A stretch of 64,000 nucleotides of DNA, taken from NCBI GenBank assembly GCA_002989075.1, contig PSQN01000017.1, forward strand, positions 496,001 through 560,000. The letters run 5' to 3'. The notes below the pieces were generated by a model. It was not told where the DNA came from and did no database searches. It saw only the letters and a list, made by a program, of their open reading frames with translations. This document shows, one piece after another, positions 33,206-46,470 of the stretch (positions are counted from its first letter, which is position 1; each line of letters opens with the position of its first letter). The position numbers and the translations under genes were made by a program. The DNA is from Arthonia radiata (lineage: Eukaryota > Ascomycota > Arthoniomycetes > Arthoniales > Arthoniaceae).

Positions 33206-34574
33206 TCACATGATGATTGAGGGAGCTGCATATTGTTAGCGTGAGGCCGGACACCGCTTCCTCGTACGAGAAGCGGTACTTACTGTCAACGTTCGCCTTG
33301 ATGCTCTTGTGTGGTAGCACACTCCCGCCGTTCACGTAGATCTCGTCGGCAACGCTCACGTCGTCGCCAAGCACCGTCACGTTCTCTAAGCGGGCCCATC
33401 TACCCACTGTCGAGTTCCAGCCGACGATTGTACTCTTCACCCATGCGTGCTCCTTCACTTTGCAGTTTTTCAACAGCACACAACGTTGCAACCGCACACC
33501 GTCACCAATGACAACGTCCGGGCCTATCGTGACGTTTGGCCCGATCTTGCAGTTCTTGCCAATCTTTGCGGTCGGGTCAATCATCACGTTGCCGCCGTGT
33601 ACGTACGGCTCGCTTGTCGACGTGAGCAGCTTGCTGCCCTTCTTCGTGAGATGTGCAAGGTAAAGGCACGTACCCGCCAGGAAGTCCTTTGGCTGTCCCA
33701 CGTCCATCCAGAAGCCCTCGAGATCGAATGAATGCAGTTGGCCGTCCTTTACAATGTCCGGGAAAGTCTCTTGCTCGATGCTCGTTGGTCTCAGCTCTAT
33801 CCTCTTCAGCACACTTGGGTTCAAGATGTAGATGCCAGCATTGATCCTGTTGCCCACGAACTCCACGGGCTTCTCGACGAAGCGGTCGATCTGGCTGTCA
33901 CTACCGGGCTTGTGAACGATGACACCGTAGTTCTTAGGCTCTTCCACCTTGGTAACAACAATGGTGCCTTCGTTACCATGCGCTTTGTGGAATTTTGCGA
34001 GATCTTGAAATGGATAGTCGCAAGTGATGTCGGAGTTGAGAACGAAAAAGGGAGAGTCATCCTTGCCCAAGATCTTCTCGGCAAGCTTGAGCGGGCCCGC
34101 TGTCCCTAGCGGCTCGGTTTCGACAGAGAATTCGATGCGGACATTGTAAGTCTTTTCGTACTGTTGAGGAAGGCTTGTGTCAGCTCCAGCTATTTTTCTA
34201 CCACACGGTTGCGGTACGATGGGATCAAGCTCACCTGCTTGAGCGCTGCCGTCATGATTTCAGGCCTGTAGTTGACCGCAAGCACAATGTCTGTCACTCC
34301 CGCGTTGGCGAGTGCTTCAATCTGGTGGAGAATCATGGGCTTGTTGCCAAACTCGACGAGCGGTTTCGGGAGGGTGAGAGTCTAATGCCATCGTAAGCTA
34401 TGCTTTCGAGCCTCCTAACTGCCATCTGATCCTTGTGGGCCAGCACCAGATAGCGCTGAGACGAGACGTACGAGCGGTCGCAGACGGGTGCCGAAGCCAC
34501 CCACGAGAATGAGAGCTATATTTTCGCGTTAGTACCGTTCGCATGAGGTTCTTCAGACCTAATCTACCTTTCAT
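33206..34574 (-). CDS. mpg1: GDP-mannose pyrophosphorylase (mannose-1-phosphate guanylyltransferase)
   Basis: Five minus-strand exons (34574-34568, 34515-34472, 34381-34235, 34160-33284, 33225-33206) give 364 aa, the usual fungal length. The enzyme makes GDP-mannose from mannose-1-phosphate and GTP in the cytosol, feeding N- and O-glycosylation, GPI anchors and wall mannan. The nucleotidyl-transferase signature [19 protein letters not shown] sits at the N-terminus, [12 protein letters not shown] and the FVEKP sugar-binding motif follow, and the C-terminal third is a left-handed beta-helix of hexapeptides ([16 protein letters not shown]). The first exon is only 7 nt (ATG AAA G) and the last codes PSIIM plus stop. 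The same gene is essential in yeast (PSA1/VIG9). It appears intact. Confidence 0.97.
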
Positions 34575-35072
34575 GATCGTGGGAGTACAGAGGACCCTCG
34601 AGGAAGTTGTTTCAAAGGTGAGGTACTCGAAATTCCAATGGTCGAGCTACGAAGGTTCCACAGAAACGCTGAGAGGGTTTGGGTGCGCCCACAATAGCTC
34701 AGACAGCGACGAGCGTCTTTTAAACGGGACGCTGACAGGTGGTGAAGACGAGAAAAGCAGGGAGATATTGGTTGTGGAGCGAAGCATTGGGTCTAAAATT
34801 ATTTCCTGGCCATCTGCAAGGGACCGCACCGGCGTCGCCTTGGCTTCGGATCCCCGGTGTACGGACGTTCCCAATCCGGAGCCATTGGCTACACTTCCTT
34901 GATTTCACGATACGCATGTGCGAGCACGTTTGGACAGCATTTTAATCGTGAAGATGCGTTAAAGGAGAAGTGGGACACAGCGTGAAGAAAATCTTGAGGC
35001 TTCTAGCGCCCTTGCTCCAGAGCGAAAAGCTCGAGCATGACTTTCGCGTTCAGGTAATGTACGTAGACAGCA
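34575..35072. other. Intergenic stretch, 0.5 kb
   Basis: Promoter of the GDP-mannose pyrophosphorylase gene and 3' region of the Etp1/BRAP2 gene. No coding frame supported. Confidence 0.45.
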
Positions 35073-37028
35073 TTAGCCTGCTGACTTCTGGCCACCCTTC
35101 TTCTTTTTCTTCTTTCCCGGCAGAGGAGGATCAGCCACGCTGACCGTGCCCTCCTTGATCTCCTCGCCTTGATCCTTCAGCTTCTCCATACCACTAATGA
35201 AGAAGCTGAGGTCGCGGTTCTGCTCCTCAAGCTCCGTGTTCTTGAGGCTGGCCTCCTCGAGCTGCTTCTCCAGATGCGTGATTCGATCCATCAAAGAGTC
35301 ATTGATCACCTTGCTTTCGCTCCACTCCCGCTGCAGCTGCCTCGTCGTGCTCTCAAGCTTCTGTGCTTTGCGCTCGGCGCGATCTCGATCCTTCTCTAAC
35401 GCAGGTAGTGTGTCGTGCGTGACGGTGGTATTGGACGCTTCCAGAGCTTCCAATCTTGACCAAGCCTTCACGGCCTGGTCGGCTGCTTGCTGAGCCGCGG
35501 CGCTCGCCGTAGACGCCTTGTCCACTGCGCGCTCCACCTGCTCCTCGAAGTACGTCCTCTGACTGTCGAGTTGGCTCTGCAGTAGCTGCGTGTATTCCTG
35601 GCTCACACTGTCCATCTTGTTGAAGGAGAAGTCGTCATCATTGTCGGCATTATCAGTCTTGTTTATGCCTGGTAGCTCTACGAGTTTGCCATCTGCTTTG
35701 TTTCGGATCAGCCGATGTACGTATTCGTCACCATCATAGTCCCATATGTGCTGCGTGCTGATGTCCATAGCGAAGGCATGATTAGTTTGCTGGAAATGAG
35801 CAAATGCATGCGCTTCGTCATAGCGTCCACAGCCGACCTTTCCGCAGATCAAGCAGATCCAAAGGTTCTCAGTAGCGCCACAGGTGCTACATTCGTTTCC
35901 AGCGCATGAAGAAGTGCCGTGCTTGTGAGGCAACTCGTCTTGCGTGTAACGGCAGACCGGGCATCCACTGCCACGCCATTTCTGCAGGCAAGCACAGTGG
36001 AAGACGTGCTGACAGAAGATCGTGGCCAAACCGGTAGTCTCGTCCATCCGCTCAAGACATACTGGACAGGTTGGGAGCTCAAGGAGAGGAGGTGCGGGCT
36101 TAGTAGACATCGTGTTTGCAGAATTTGCCGAAGAGTCTACAGGAGATTTTGCAGTCTCTGATGCTGGAACCTTGGCTGCCGTTGGCGTAAAGGGGTCATT
36201 TGACATGTCAGGGAAGGACGATGTATCCTTGCCATCGTCTACTGACTGGAACTGTATGGATTTGACGAAGACGATGTGGCAGTTCTCCGGCTCCATGCTG
36301 CTGAAAAGCTTGCCATTCCAGGCCTTTTGCCAACCCTTCGCCGCATTGGGCTCACGGAATTTCATCAGTACCATGTACTTGTTCGAGCGTTCTGTTCGTA
36401 TCAGCCTGAAGTGGCTGACCTGGTTTCTCGTCTCCTCGCCCACCCATCCCAATAGATCAGAGGGCGTCATGTAGGAAGGCACGGCGAGGATACACAACGT
36501 CGTGCACTCATCATCGATGTATGCTGCGTCAGACTCAAGGTCTGAGGACGCCAAAGGTGTGGGCCTGTTGCCTGAGCTGGTGCTCTGCTCTTTGTCGCGG
36601 TATAGGTGTACAACTCCATACCCCAGGTCTGTGCCGTGCGGATTCGATGGGACATATTTGCCTCTTGTGCTGGATTCTTTGGTTGCGAGCTGCTTCTCTG
36701 TCTCTTGGGTTGCCAACTCGACTGCACCTAATTGCTGACTTCCCTCTACGCTTTGTTCCATGTCAACGCTTTCGAGTGTTATCTCCCCCGCCCGCCAATC
36801 AACATGAGTGTTATATTGCTGATTATCGATCCCACGTCTCAGCTTTGAAGCACGTAGTGCAGGAGGACGGAGAGAAGCGCTTCTGCGGGGAGCAATATAC
36901 GATGCCCACGTAGACGAGTGATGGGTTGGTATCGGATCTTTAAAGATATCCAAGTTCCGTGGTGGGACAAACTGGTTGGCGACGTTATGGTGGAGTTCAA
37001 AAGCCAAGTGGAAGAAATACGCCGGCAT
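35073..37028 (-). CDS. etp1: BRAP2/Etp1-type RING and UBP zinc-finger protein
   Basis: One exon of 651 aa. Order of parts: an N-terminal MPAYFFHLAFEL region typical of fungal homologues, the BRAP2 RRM-like domain (about residues 175-285, with LCILAVPSYMTPSDLLGWVG), a C3H2C3-type RING finger starting at Cys321 (CPVCLERMD... CQHVFHC... CPVCRY), a UBP-type zinc finger (CSTCGATENLWICLICGKVGCGRY, shown in parts) and a long coiled coil from about 470 to 620, ending in a Lys-rich tail. BRAP2 relatives are E3 ubiquitin ligases that bind ubiquitin and nuclear-import signals; yeast Etp1 links this to ethanol stress and transporter turnover. It appears intact. Its neighbour encodes polyubiquitin, but adjacency is probably chance. 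Confidence 0.95.
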   Translation of the reverse strand: MPAYFFHLAFELHHNVANQFVPPRNLDIFKDPIPTHHSSTWASYIAPRRSASLRPPALRASKLRRGIDNQQYNTHVDWRAGEITLESVDMEQSVEGSQQLGAVELATQETEKQLATKESSTRGKYVPSNPHGTDLGYGVVHLYRDKEQSTSSGNRPTPLASSDLESDAAYIDDECTTLCILAVPSYMTPSDLLGWVGEETRNQVSHFRLIRTERSNKYMVLMKFREPNAAKGWQKAWNGKLFSSMEPENCHIVFVKSIQFQSVDDGKDTSSFPDMSNDPFTPTAAKVPASETAKSPVDSSANSANTMSTKPAPPLLELPTCPVCLERMDETTGLATIFCQHVFHCACLQKWRGSGCPVCRYTQDELPHKHGTSSCAGNECSTCGATENLWICLICGKVGCGRYDEAHAFAHFQQTNHAFAMDISTQHIWDYDGDEYVHRLIRNKADGKLVELPGINKTDNADNDDDFSFNKMDSVSQEYTQLLQSQLDSQRTYFEEQVERAVDKASTASAAAQQAADQAVKAWSRLEALEASNTTVTHDTLPALEKDRDRAERKAQKLESTTRQLQREWSESKVINDSLMDRITHLEKQLEEASLKNTELEEQNRDLSFFISGMEKLKDQGEEIKEGTVSVADPPLPGKKKKKKGGQKSAG

Positions 37029-37453
37029 CGAGGCAATTGCGGTTCACTAGATGAGCGATTTGTATTGATAGAACCACATCATGCGACTGATATGTGAGAA
37101 ATGCGTGTCTGAGGTTGTTTGTGGAAGAAAGAGTGGTTATCGATGTCATCAAATTGGCTGGCAAAGGCGAATGCAAGCGCACCTTGCCCAAGAGAGATGC
37201 CAAGACTTCATGCCTCGCCTCGAACATTGGCAGATAGGCAGCAACATGACCACAGACGAAGGGGGAGAGCACGAGCACGAGAGAAATTGAACACATCGTT
37301 GGTGATCAATGCCCGTAGGCTATGTGATTATTCAGGAAGCTATCTCATGTTGCTCCTGGAACACCAAACTGCCATGCCCAGTCCCTGGGTTTGCATGCTG
37401 GCAATGCATTATTCGTTCAGACATTAGACGACAACCACTCCATGCTCAACCTC
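37029..37453. other. Intergenic stretch, 0.4 kb
   Basis: Promoter of the Etp1-like gene and 3' region of polyubiquitin. No coding frame supported. Confidence 0.45.
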
Positions 37454-38545
<1,092 letters not shown>

Positions 38546-38720
38546 GGTCGCGGTAGTGTGAGAGTGTCTGTGGAGTTGTTGAAGTTGATGTGAATGTGTG
38601 TGAGCACAGGAAGGTTGATGAAAGTTGTGTTGTGAGCGATATGGGTTGGAGAGAGATGCAGGAAAGGACGAAGAAAGGCTTCGTGGATTTAAGAAGAGGG
38701 GAGTGACGATTCCAGAATCG
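38546..38720 (-). promoter_or_regulatory. Polyubiquitin promoter with HSE-like and STRE-like sites
   Basis: Upstream of the start codon, on the gene's own strand, the leader is rich in C and A. Further up are a CCCCT stress-response-like element (plus-strand AGGGG at 38697-38701) and a TTCnnGAA heat-shock-like dyad at 38710-38717. Both are short and could occur by chance; they fit the known stress induction of polyubiquitin genes. Confidence 0.35.
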
Positions 38721-41700
38721 CCTCCCGCCTCGCTAGCGTACATTCCGGATCGGGAGCTACATGAGGGTTTCGCATAATTCTTTGCCCTCTGCGCAGCAGT
38801 GGTGAACGCTGCGTTGCAACAATGCGGTGGCTGTGAAGCGCTGTTGTTGGCGTCGAGGCCTCCACGATTGCTTGCAAACCGGGCAGATGCGGCAAGCCAA
38901 TGCGACGAAGGCAATATTGCTCTGCTTGATTCTCGACGGACCAGCAATTGCCTGAGCCCCCCCAAGTCGATGAAGCCGACACTTTGCGTTGTTAAAGGAT
39001 AGCATCCTGGATAGCAGAGAGTCGCTGGTAGGCATCAGTGAGCTTGGGGGAGCATCGTGCTGGTGCAGCGCCCACAATTGTCGATTTCAATTTCGGGCGG
39101 AGCAGGCCATGCTCTTCCACATTTTCGATGGGCGTGAGGCTTCAAACGAAATGAGCCAGATTGCTCAGGCCAGCCACTCCATCTTGCGAAGCAAGAAATC
39201 GCACTAAGCCCGCACTCTGTGTATAGGTACAATGTGTGTGCAAACTGGACATGTGTACAGTGAGTCAGAACCATGTTAAAGGTCCTATGCTCTGAGGGTT
39301 ACGGCTCGTGATCGATTCACTATGCGCTTTCGCAGCTTTGAGAAACGAGACTGCTGCGGTTCAAGTTGGAGCAGAAGGGAGCAGCATTTGGCCAATCGCC
39401 ATCGATGTCACAATAATACTCGGAATCTCAACGAGCATATTAACCACGCAGGTCCCACCAGATACTGCACCCTCAGCTTCACCTTCAGTACGCGTGATCA
39501 ACACTAGATATACCACGGTCTCAGCCTGACATTTGCGACTACCCGTCGTTGTCGCCTGCTGCCGTGTCTTCGACTCTTGACTCCGTAGAGCAACATCTGA
39601 AAACGTCGATAAAGGTGCCAATGACACCGGGGTTAGTAGTTACAATCTCGTCCAGAATCCGAGACAATAAAAAACACTTCCTAGGTCTCTGCGTGGAGTT
39701 TTTATCCTCCGTGCCCTTCAGAAACGTCTGGTGGTGCGCATCCTCAATTAGCCGATCGAAAGGAATGTAGTCCTCCATTATTGATGGCGAAGATATACTG
39801 ATCTGTACACTCTCTTCCCATTGTGCTCTTCACTCGCTTCAGACCTTCATAGCTCTCATTCAGTGTTCGCGGCTCACTAGCAGAGATACGCCTATGCGAA
39901 CACCCTTCGCAACTGAGCATTTCAGCTGGGCTTACGATAATTAGAAAAACCTCGGGGCGCATGTCGCATAGACTTGGCCACCTATGAGACACACTGCCCG
40001 ACCATGATAGTTTGCTTGTACCCCATTAGACGTCACAGCAGCACAAACTTCAGCAATTTCTCAAACTGCCGCTGGCGCCGCTACGCGATTCACACGGCTT
40101 TGAATAATATGACAAGCTTCAATGCGCTTGAATGGAACAGAGAATCATCAAATCGACTAGTTGCCCCGGTATACGTCGCTTGGTAAACAAATAGGGCCGC
40201 CTGAGAACAGATGCCGACAAGGCCATAAGCTTCATCAGAACGCGACGGGCGGCATGCTGATGGCGTTCAGCGGCTGCGCTTACTCCGAAAATCCTCAGAT
40301 AGCGTCGGTGGGCCAGCCTGCGCCAAGTGCCATTAGGGCAATGCGAACGGTGTCTATGGCTTTGCAACCCCTGCGCTTCTGTTTTTTGGTGTTGAATCTC
40401 ACTACAAACCTCATATCACCGGTTTCAACACAGCCTTGACATGTTTAAGTTGAGCCCTGGTGGAAACCGCAGCTACCAAGTATAGCATGACTGCTAAGCC
40501 AGTGCCAGTGCATTTGTCCGTCAGTCCAAGTTGCGCAATGCGCACAATATTGGCATGGAACTACTCCTCCGATAGGGGCTTGCAACGTGCTGGGTTTGCA
40601 TCACCATGCTCAAGACGTGACTGCCCTCTTGGTCAGACCTCAGTGCCGACCGTCGAGAGACTCTTCGATAACGAGCTCCATCGCATCAAGAGACTCGGAC
40701 AACTTGATCCACGAAAGACACTCATCCAATCTCCTTGGCACAGCGGAATGCGACCGCGCGAAGGCCCCTGTAATAGTCCAGCTCTCGCCTTATTGGCTTC
40801 TCATCTTGTTGGTTAGCACCTGGGGTTTGGTGCACTTTTTTGAGGTTCTCCCAGCGTCGGTAAGTACAACCGGCTTTTGACAACAGCCACGATATCCACA
40901 AAGAGCGTAGGTCCCCAAAATACACACGCGAGTGCATTGTGCTGTGGATCAGCGTTCTGGCCATCTCGACACAACACAATACGGCAGCATCACAGGGGTA
41001 CTCGCTTTCATATACCACGCTGGCTACGAACATAGTATGGCGGCGTCCCAAGAAAGCCAGAGGTCGTCGCGATCGCGTCTGAAGCAACGCTGGTAAGCAG
41101 CTGCGAGCTTCATCACCATAATCGGGCAAGATTTCGTCACTTTGAGAGCTATGGTTCTCCGCTATCAGCTTTCTATAAGATAACGTTACGCACTGTTGAA
41201 AATGAGGGAAGTTTCGGGGCCCCTCGCAAAGCTACGTTGGCGGCTGACATCTGATTTAGGTGCCTTTGAACAAATGACGTGGCTACCGTACAAAATTTTA
41301 CAGGCCGAACAGACACGTTCGAGCACTTCGTCGTTGTTGGCGAGGAGCTGACGAGCTTTTTGTAGCTTGAACAGAACCTAGCATCCTGCAGGCGGCCGCA
41401 ATAAGGATCGACATTCGAAGTTGACGTTCTAGGGGGCTCAACATAGTTTACTATCCGAGTGCGTGTATCTGTGCTGATAGTCAGACAGGCTCTTATTCGT
41501 TGCTGATGTAACTTGATGATGAAGGTCGAGCTCGCTATGGCAACATGCAACGCTCTGCGCAGCGGCGTAAAGCGCACTCATTGTTGTGAAGCCCGCGAGC
41601 CTGCCCCTGATTCGTCACTAAAAGAGGGTGAGATTCCAAAATCCAATTAGCTTGGAGGCATTAATGAGCAGCGTCCATTACAATCCACATGTGCAGTTAA

Positions 41701-44700
41701 CAACCCTGGTGAGAGCTCACGTTCAGCCGGCTAGCTGCATCACCGCAGCTAAGCACGACTTATTCTGCCTGAGGAACTCATATGTAGTGAGAAGGTGGTG
41801 GCTTTCGCTAAAAGGCCGACAAAACCTTCGCATGTAGGAAGAATGCACAGAAGCATCCAACAGGGGCTCGGACGCGCTTTGCGCCTTCCGAGTCTGAGGC
41901 CCGCGCACGCACTGTTCCCGAGAACGAGATAACAAAGAGTACTACAATAATGAAGTGCAGCGAGCTATACACACTTATATCGTATGCGCCGCTCTTTGGT
42001 ACTATCATCGAACAGCGAGAGCGTATGGAGTGACGCTGAGAGCCCCTGACCAGAAACTGCAGCTCTGGTTGATTCGCATCAAGCGGAGGATATAGAAGTC
42101 ATCTCATCGCCGATCTGGAAAAGCCTAAGGATGGTCAGCTCTTCGCAGCTCATTCCTTATCACTCGCAAAAGCAGGTCCGGAGTATCAGCTTATAAGTTA
42201 TGTCAGGACTCCTCTCGAACGGATTGGTGACCCGCACATCGTTTCGCTGCCGTCCGGAATACCCGGGCCTGCCCATAACTAGGGGAAAGCGTTCACTTCT
42301 GTCAATGTGTCGTGCTCACGGCACATCGTCACACAAAAGCTTCGCGTGTACTAATTCCACAAGAGCGACGATGATACTGCGCGCCGTCGATATTTGTCCC
42401 TACCTTACTGATGCAAGAGATCTCTACGCCGCATCGTCGATCTGCGACACCTTCACCACCGCACTTACCCCTCGCGCGTTTCGTGGGCACTCGGCGACTG
42501 CGCTTGTTGCTCATGGTACAGCAAAGCACTTCGATGGTTGATTGTAGAGCTTTAAGCTGTTCGCGTGAATAACGCTGCCAACTGTAACACCTGAGCAGGA
42601 GGTTACGAACGAAATGATTGTTCGTCAACAAAACAACGCGGACAAGTAAAGCCGCGTCTTGTTCAATCCGAGGGGGTCTGCCTAGCCTGCAAGTGAGATG
42701 TGTGAAGCGACACAGTTGTGTTAAAGCACATATCGTTGCTTGAGACCCTGGAAGAGAAAAATCGTCGACGCAAACCACAGAATCGATGCCTACCATCACC
42801 AACGTTGCCGAGCAAGCATTTCAGCCAGCGTGTGCAACTCTTGTGGTTCTTCGAAACTGAGCATTAGTTGACTACTTTGAGCTACTCGCAAGCACCGCTC
42901 TCATCGTCATAGAGACAGGCCTCGAGGTATGGAATGTGTCTTTTGAAAGCATTGTTTGTATTTAAGCGCTCAATCGGCCTTGAGCTCTAAGCAATCTCAG
43001 AAGCAAAGTCCCGTCCTTTTACCTGTCGGTCCAGCACGCTCATGGCCTAACTTCTTGTCTGCCTATTCCATACAAGGCGGCTTAAAGACACGAACGCATG
43101 GTGGGGAGGCATCAATCAAAGCCTGCTGAAGTGGCGCCGACAACAATGATACAATGTCCCCAGGGGTTTGTCAGCGTTGCGTGTCAGCAGCGAAATATGT
43201 TCTCGGCGCTAAGGTCGTCAAAAACTCATTCGAAAGCGCTAAGGATGATCATCGCCGTTCGTTTTGGCTTTGCTGAATGCCGCGTGCTCGGCACATACTT
43301 GCGTCGTTCAGAGCAGGAGTGACGCATGGGCCCCTGCGAGGTTTCTTTTTTTCGATTCCGAGCTCATGCTTTGCTTGTTATGGGCACCGCGCATCACAAG
43401 CACGATTTATAGCTAATGCACGAGGCGATCCGCAGGCCGCAGTCCACATGATAGCTATCTCATGATCGTAAGTCAGATAGAGTACATCTTGCTGCTCGCA
43501 AAACGTCTTTTTCATGAAGGTGGTGAGAGCGAGAGTCTTCATCAAGCACCTGACGTGTCTGAGGGGATCAAACGCGTGCGATCCCACCAAGCGACGAGAT
43601 CAGCCATCAGCAGATATTGAAAGCGTTCATTCTAGCATCGCTGTCGTTTAAAAAGCAGCAGCTGATTAACAACGTCAACCGCATACAGGGTCTTTACGCC
43701 TTCGATTGCTGTCTGCCAACTTCTGCGCTCAAGCTGGCGCACGCACCCCTAAATCGTCTTTTTAGGCTGTCGACCTCGACACATTGGTATACACCCCTGC
43801 TTGACCGTTTCGCAAGTTGCACTTGCACATGGCTTTGATGTAGAGTCGTGCTGTGAGATATAGCAAGATGTTGTTTCGATAAGTGGGCGTGCAGGCAACT
43901 CGGCCAGATATATTTCAATAAATCTCATGATCGGGATAGATCTCGCCCGTAGTTTAGCTAACACGCTTCCATGCGAAGCGATGGTCTTGAAGCCGGAACA
44001 TCTAGTCATCAAAAGGGGGGAAGTCGTTTAAACATTTTGTGCTGTTGCCAATGTTAGACAGATGAGCATATCGCTGCAGTTAGCAATGTCTCGCGTTGAG
44101 TTGGGTAACTATGAGCATCAACATCACACCATGCGCTGGATATTATCTCCTTATAATCGCTTCGCATGGCTAAGGAGAATATGAAGTGTATGAGGTAGGT
44201 ATTTGTGTCTGCACAGACTGCCCCTTTTCTTCCCCATTGCTTCAACGTCTGGGACTGTCAGATGATCCGCTAATTGAGAACTAAGTTGCGATGTCACCTT
44301 AGTGATGGAGCTCACAGAAATAAAGCCGACCAGTGTTCGAGGGTACGGTTGATGCATCAGCAATCAACTGGACGGTAGGACGTACAAGTATCTGTAACAG
44401 TGGTTGTGGATCGCTGCAAAGTTCATGAAGATTGATGACGATACGTACACCAGCCTGAGGGGCATCAGGTATTAGCATTCAGTTACCCTTCGTTTTGCCG
44501 TGATACTTGCACGCTTCCCCTGTCTTTCGGTGCACGCAACTGTCTGCACGGAGCACCTTCTTGGATGATGACCATCATCGTCAGCAAGTCGTCGAGCACG
44601 TGCGTTGACCACCCAACTCTGTTACTAAGGCGTTCGACTGCGTATGCCCCTGAAGAGGCGGTTCGTCTTGTTGTACCAAGCCAAGGGTTTGCATCTGTGC

Positions 44701-44780
44701 ACTTCAAAGGTGACTCGAGGGCTACTGAGAATTCATCTTTCATAGAACATCTCTGTCATTGCGTCATCATACATACCTCT
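38721..44780. other. 6 kb gene-free stretch
   Basis: No frame has family motifs, signal peptide with follow-on sequence, or a joinable exon set that I could support. Base composition looks balanced rather than AT-collapsed. No transposon terminal repeats, tRNA or tandem array were recognised. Short open frames (up to about 157 codons) overlap on both strands and look like chance. Confidence 0.45.
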
Positions 44781-46035
44781 CTAAAACCCTCGCACCTCCT
44801 TCGGCACGTACGGCTCCTCAAGGTACTTCGCGTCTTCCTCCGGCAGCACCCACCGACTCGCCTTCACAGCTTCGTCGATCCGCTCCTTTGACGACAAGCC
44901 AACAATCGGGTAATCACCTCGGCCAATACACCACGCAGTCGCCGCAATCGTCATACTCACGCCATGCTTCTTCGCCACCTCCTCAAGCCGATCAATAACC
45001 TGCTTCTCCGACTCCGTCTCTCGACTCCGCACCAGACCCTTCAACATCCGATCCGTCTCTTCACGCAGCGTATTCCGCTCGCCCCATGGCCGCGCAAGCG
45101 CACCTCGTGCAATCGGACTCCAAGGAATCAAGCCGACGCCCGTGTCTTTGCAGTAGGGAATCATCTCGCGCTCCTCCTCGCGGTAGATGAGGTTGTGGTA
45201 GTTCTGCATCGAGATGAACTTGTGCCAGCCGTGCTTCTCGGCGACATTCTGCAGCGTCTGGAACTCCCATGCCGCCATCGAAGAGGCTCCGATATAGCGG
45301 ACTTTGCCGGAATCGACGACGTCGTTGAGGGCTTTCATGATTTCTTCGCGGGGCGTGCCGCGGTCGAGGCGGTGGATTTGGAGGACCTGTGCGTCGTTGT
45401 CAGCTACGCCCTCGTTCGGGTCTTCCGTGGAATCCTACGTCAATGTACGTCCCCAGTCTCTCAACACTCCGATCGACCGCGTCAAAGATGTGCTTACGGC
45501 TCAAGCCGGTTTGATTGACCATGGCCCCGTCGTTTGTGCTGATGGCTGAGATGCCAGGATAGGTCCCGTCTTCGACGACGCCGAAATGACATTTGCTTAG
45601 GATTACCACCTTGCTACGAGGGATCTTGTATTCCTTCAACGCTTTTGCGATGATTGTTTCAGACTCGCCCATGGAATACACGTCGGCGGTGTCCCAGGTG
45701 TTGAGCCCCACGTCGTAGGCGTGCTTCAGCAATGGTAGGGACTTGCCCTCTGGTAGAACCTGAAAGAGAGCGTCAGCTTGAGCTGTTGTCACGGCATGAG
45801 ATCAAACTTTCGAATTACCCAGTCTTGCCATTTGGGGTTGCCAAAGCTCATTGCGCCTAAAACAACCTTGGAGACTTTCAGGCCGGACTTGCCCAGACTG
45901 CACCGCGTGTAAGCCTACTGGAAGATCATTCCGAGATACGCATCACCGTGAAGCATCCGAGCTACCATCTACTCACTTTGCATAAGCCATTTCAGGCTGC
46001 GGCCTCTCGGACGCCCCGTTCGTTTGAGCAGCCAT
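44781..46035 (-). CDS. Aldo-keto reductase, fungal AKR-type
   Basis: Four minus-strand exons (46035-45977, 45897-45819, 45759-45439, 45386-44781) give 354 aa of the NADPH-dependent aldo-keto reductase superfamily. The (beta/alpha)8 landmarks are LGKSGLKVSKVVLGAMSFG at the N-terminus, NTWDTADVYSMGESE (Asp69, Tyr74), VVILSK (Lys102) and IDVLQIHRLD (His158), giving the Asp-Tyr-Lys-His tetrad. GLIPWSPIARGAL and VGLSSKERIDEAVKA supply the cofactor region. Relatives include pyridoxal reductases, versiconal hemiacetal acetate reductase and many oxidoreductases of unknown substrate; sequence alone does not decide. No targeting signal is seen. The first intron's acceptor was placed by frame and the conserved start NLGKSGL. 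It appears intact. Confidence 0.93.
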
Positions 46036-46470
46036 ATTCCGCTGTGTTAAACTGCCCGTGAGTTTGCTAATAGGCGGAAAGACACGAGGTGTACAGCTCG
46101 ATTTTTGCAGCAGCGATCTAGTACAAGGTCTTACGCTAATACTCATAGACCTACGAACTACAACGAAACCTTTGAAAAGGCAGTCTGAAGAAAGGATAAA
46201 ATAGTTTAAACGAATCTCTGATATGACCTCACTCATGGGTGCCTCGGCACAGCTAACTCCGGTCAGGGGTTAGGGGACTCGTCCGTCCGTATCACCGCCG
46301 TCACCTTGGGGAGGTCAACTTGGACGCTATGCTGTTGGTAGGCTCGTAGGTGGTGGCGTATGTAGCTTGATTCACGGCTGATCCTGCGACATTGCTATTG
46401 TACATGCTCAGCCCCTTTCCAGTCCTGGAATGGCGCCTTGACCATCAATGGACAAGGATTGGCGAGGTGC
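46036..46470. other. Intergenic stretch, 0.43 kb
   Basis: Promoter of the aldo-keto reductase and 3' region of MnSOD, both on the minus strand. No coding frame supported. Confidence 0.45.

Noticed and set aside
42200-42541. 113-codon plus-strand frame overlapped by a 157-codon minus-strand frame
   Set aside because: The two frames overlap on opposite strands, neither has a recognisable domain or splice context, so both look like chance.
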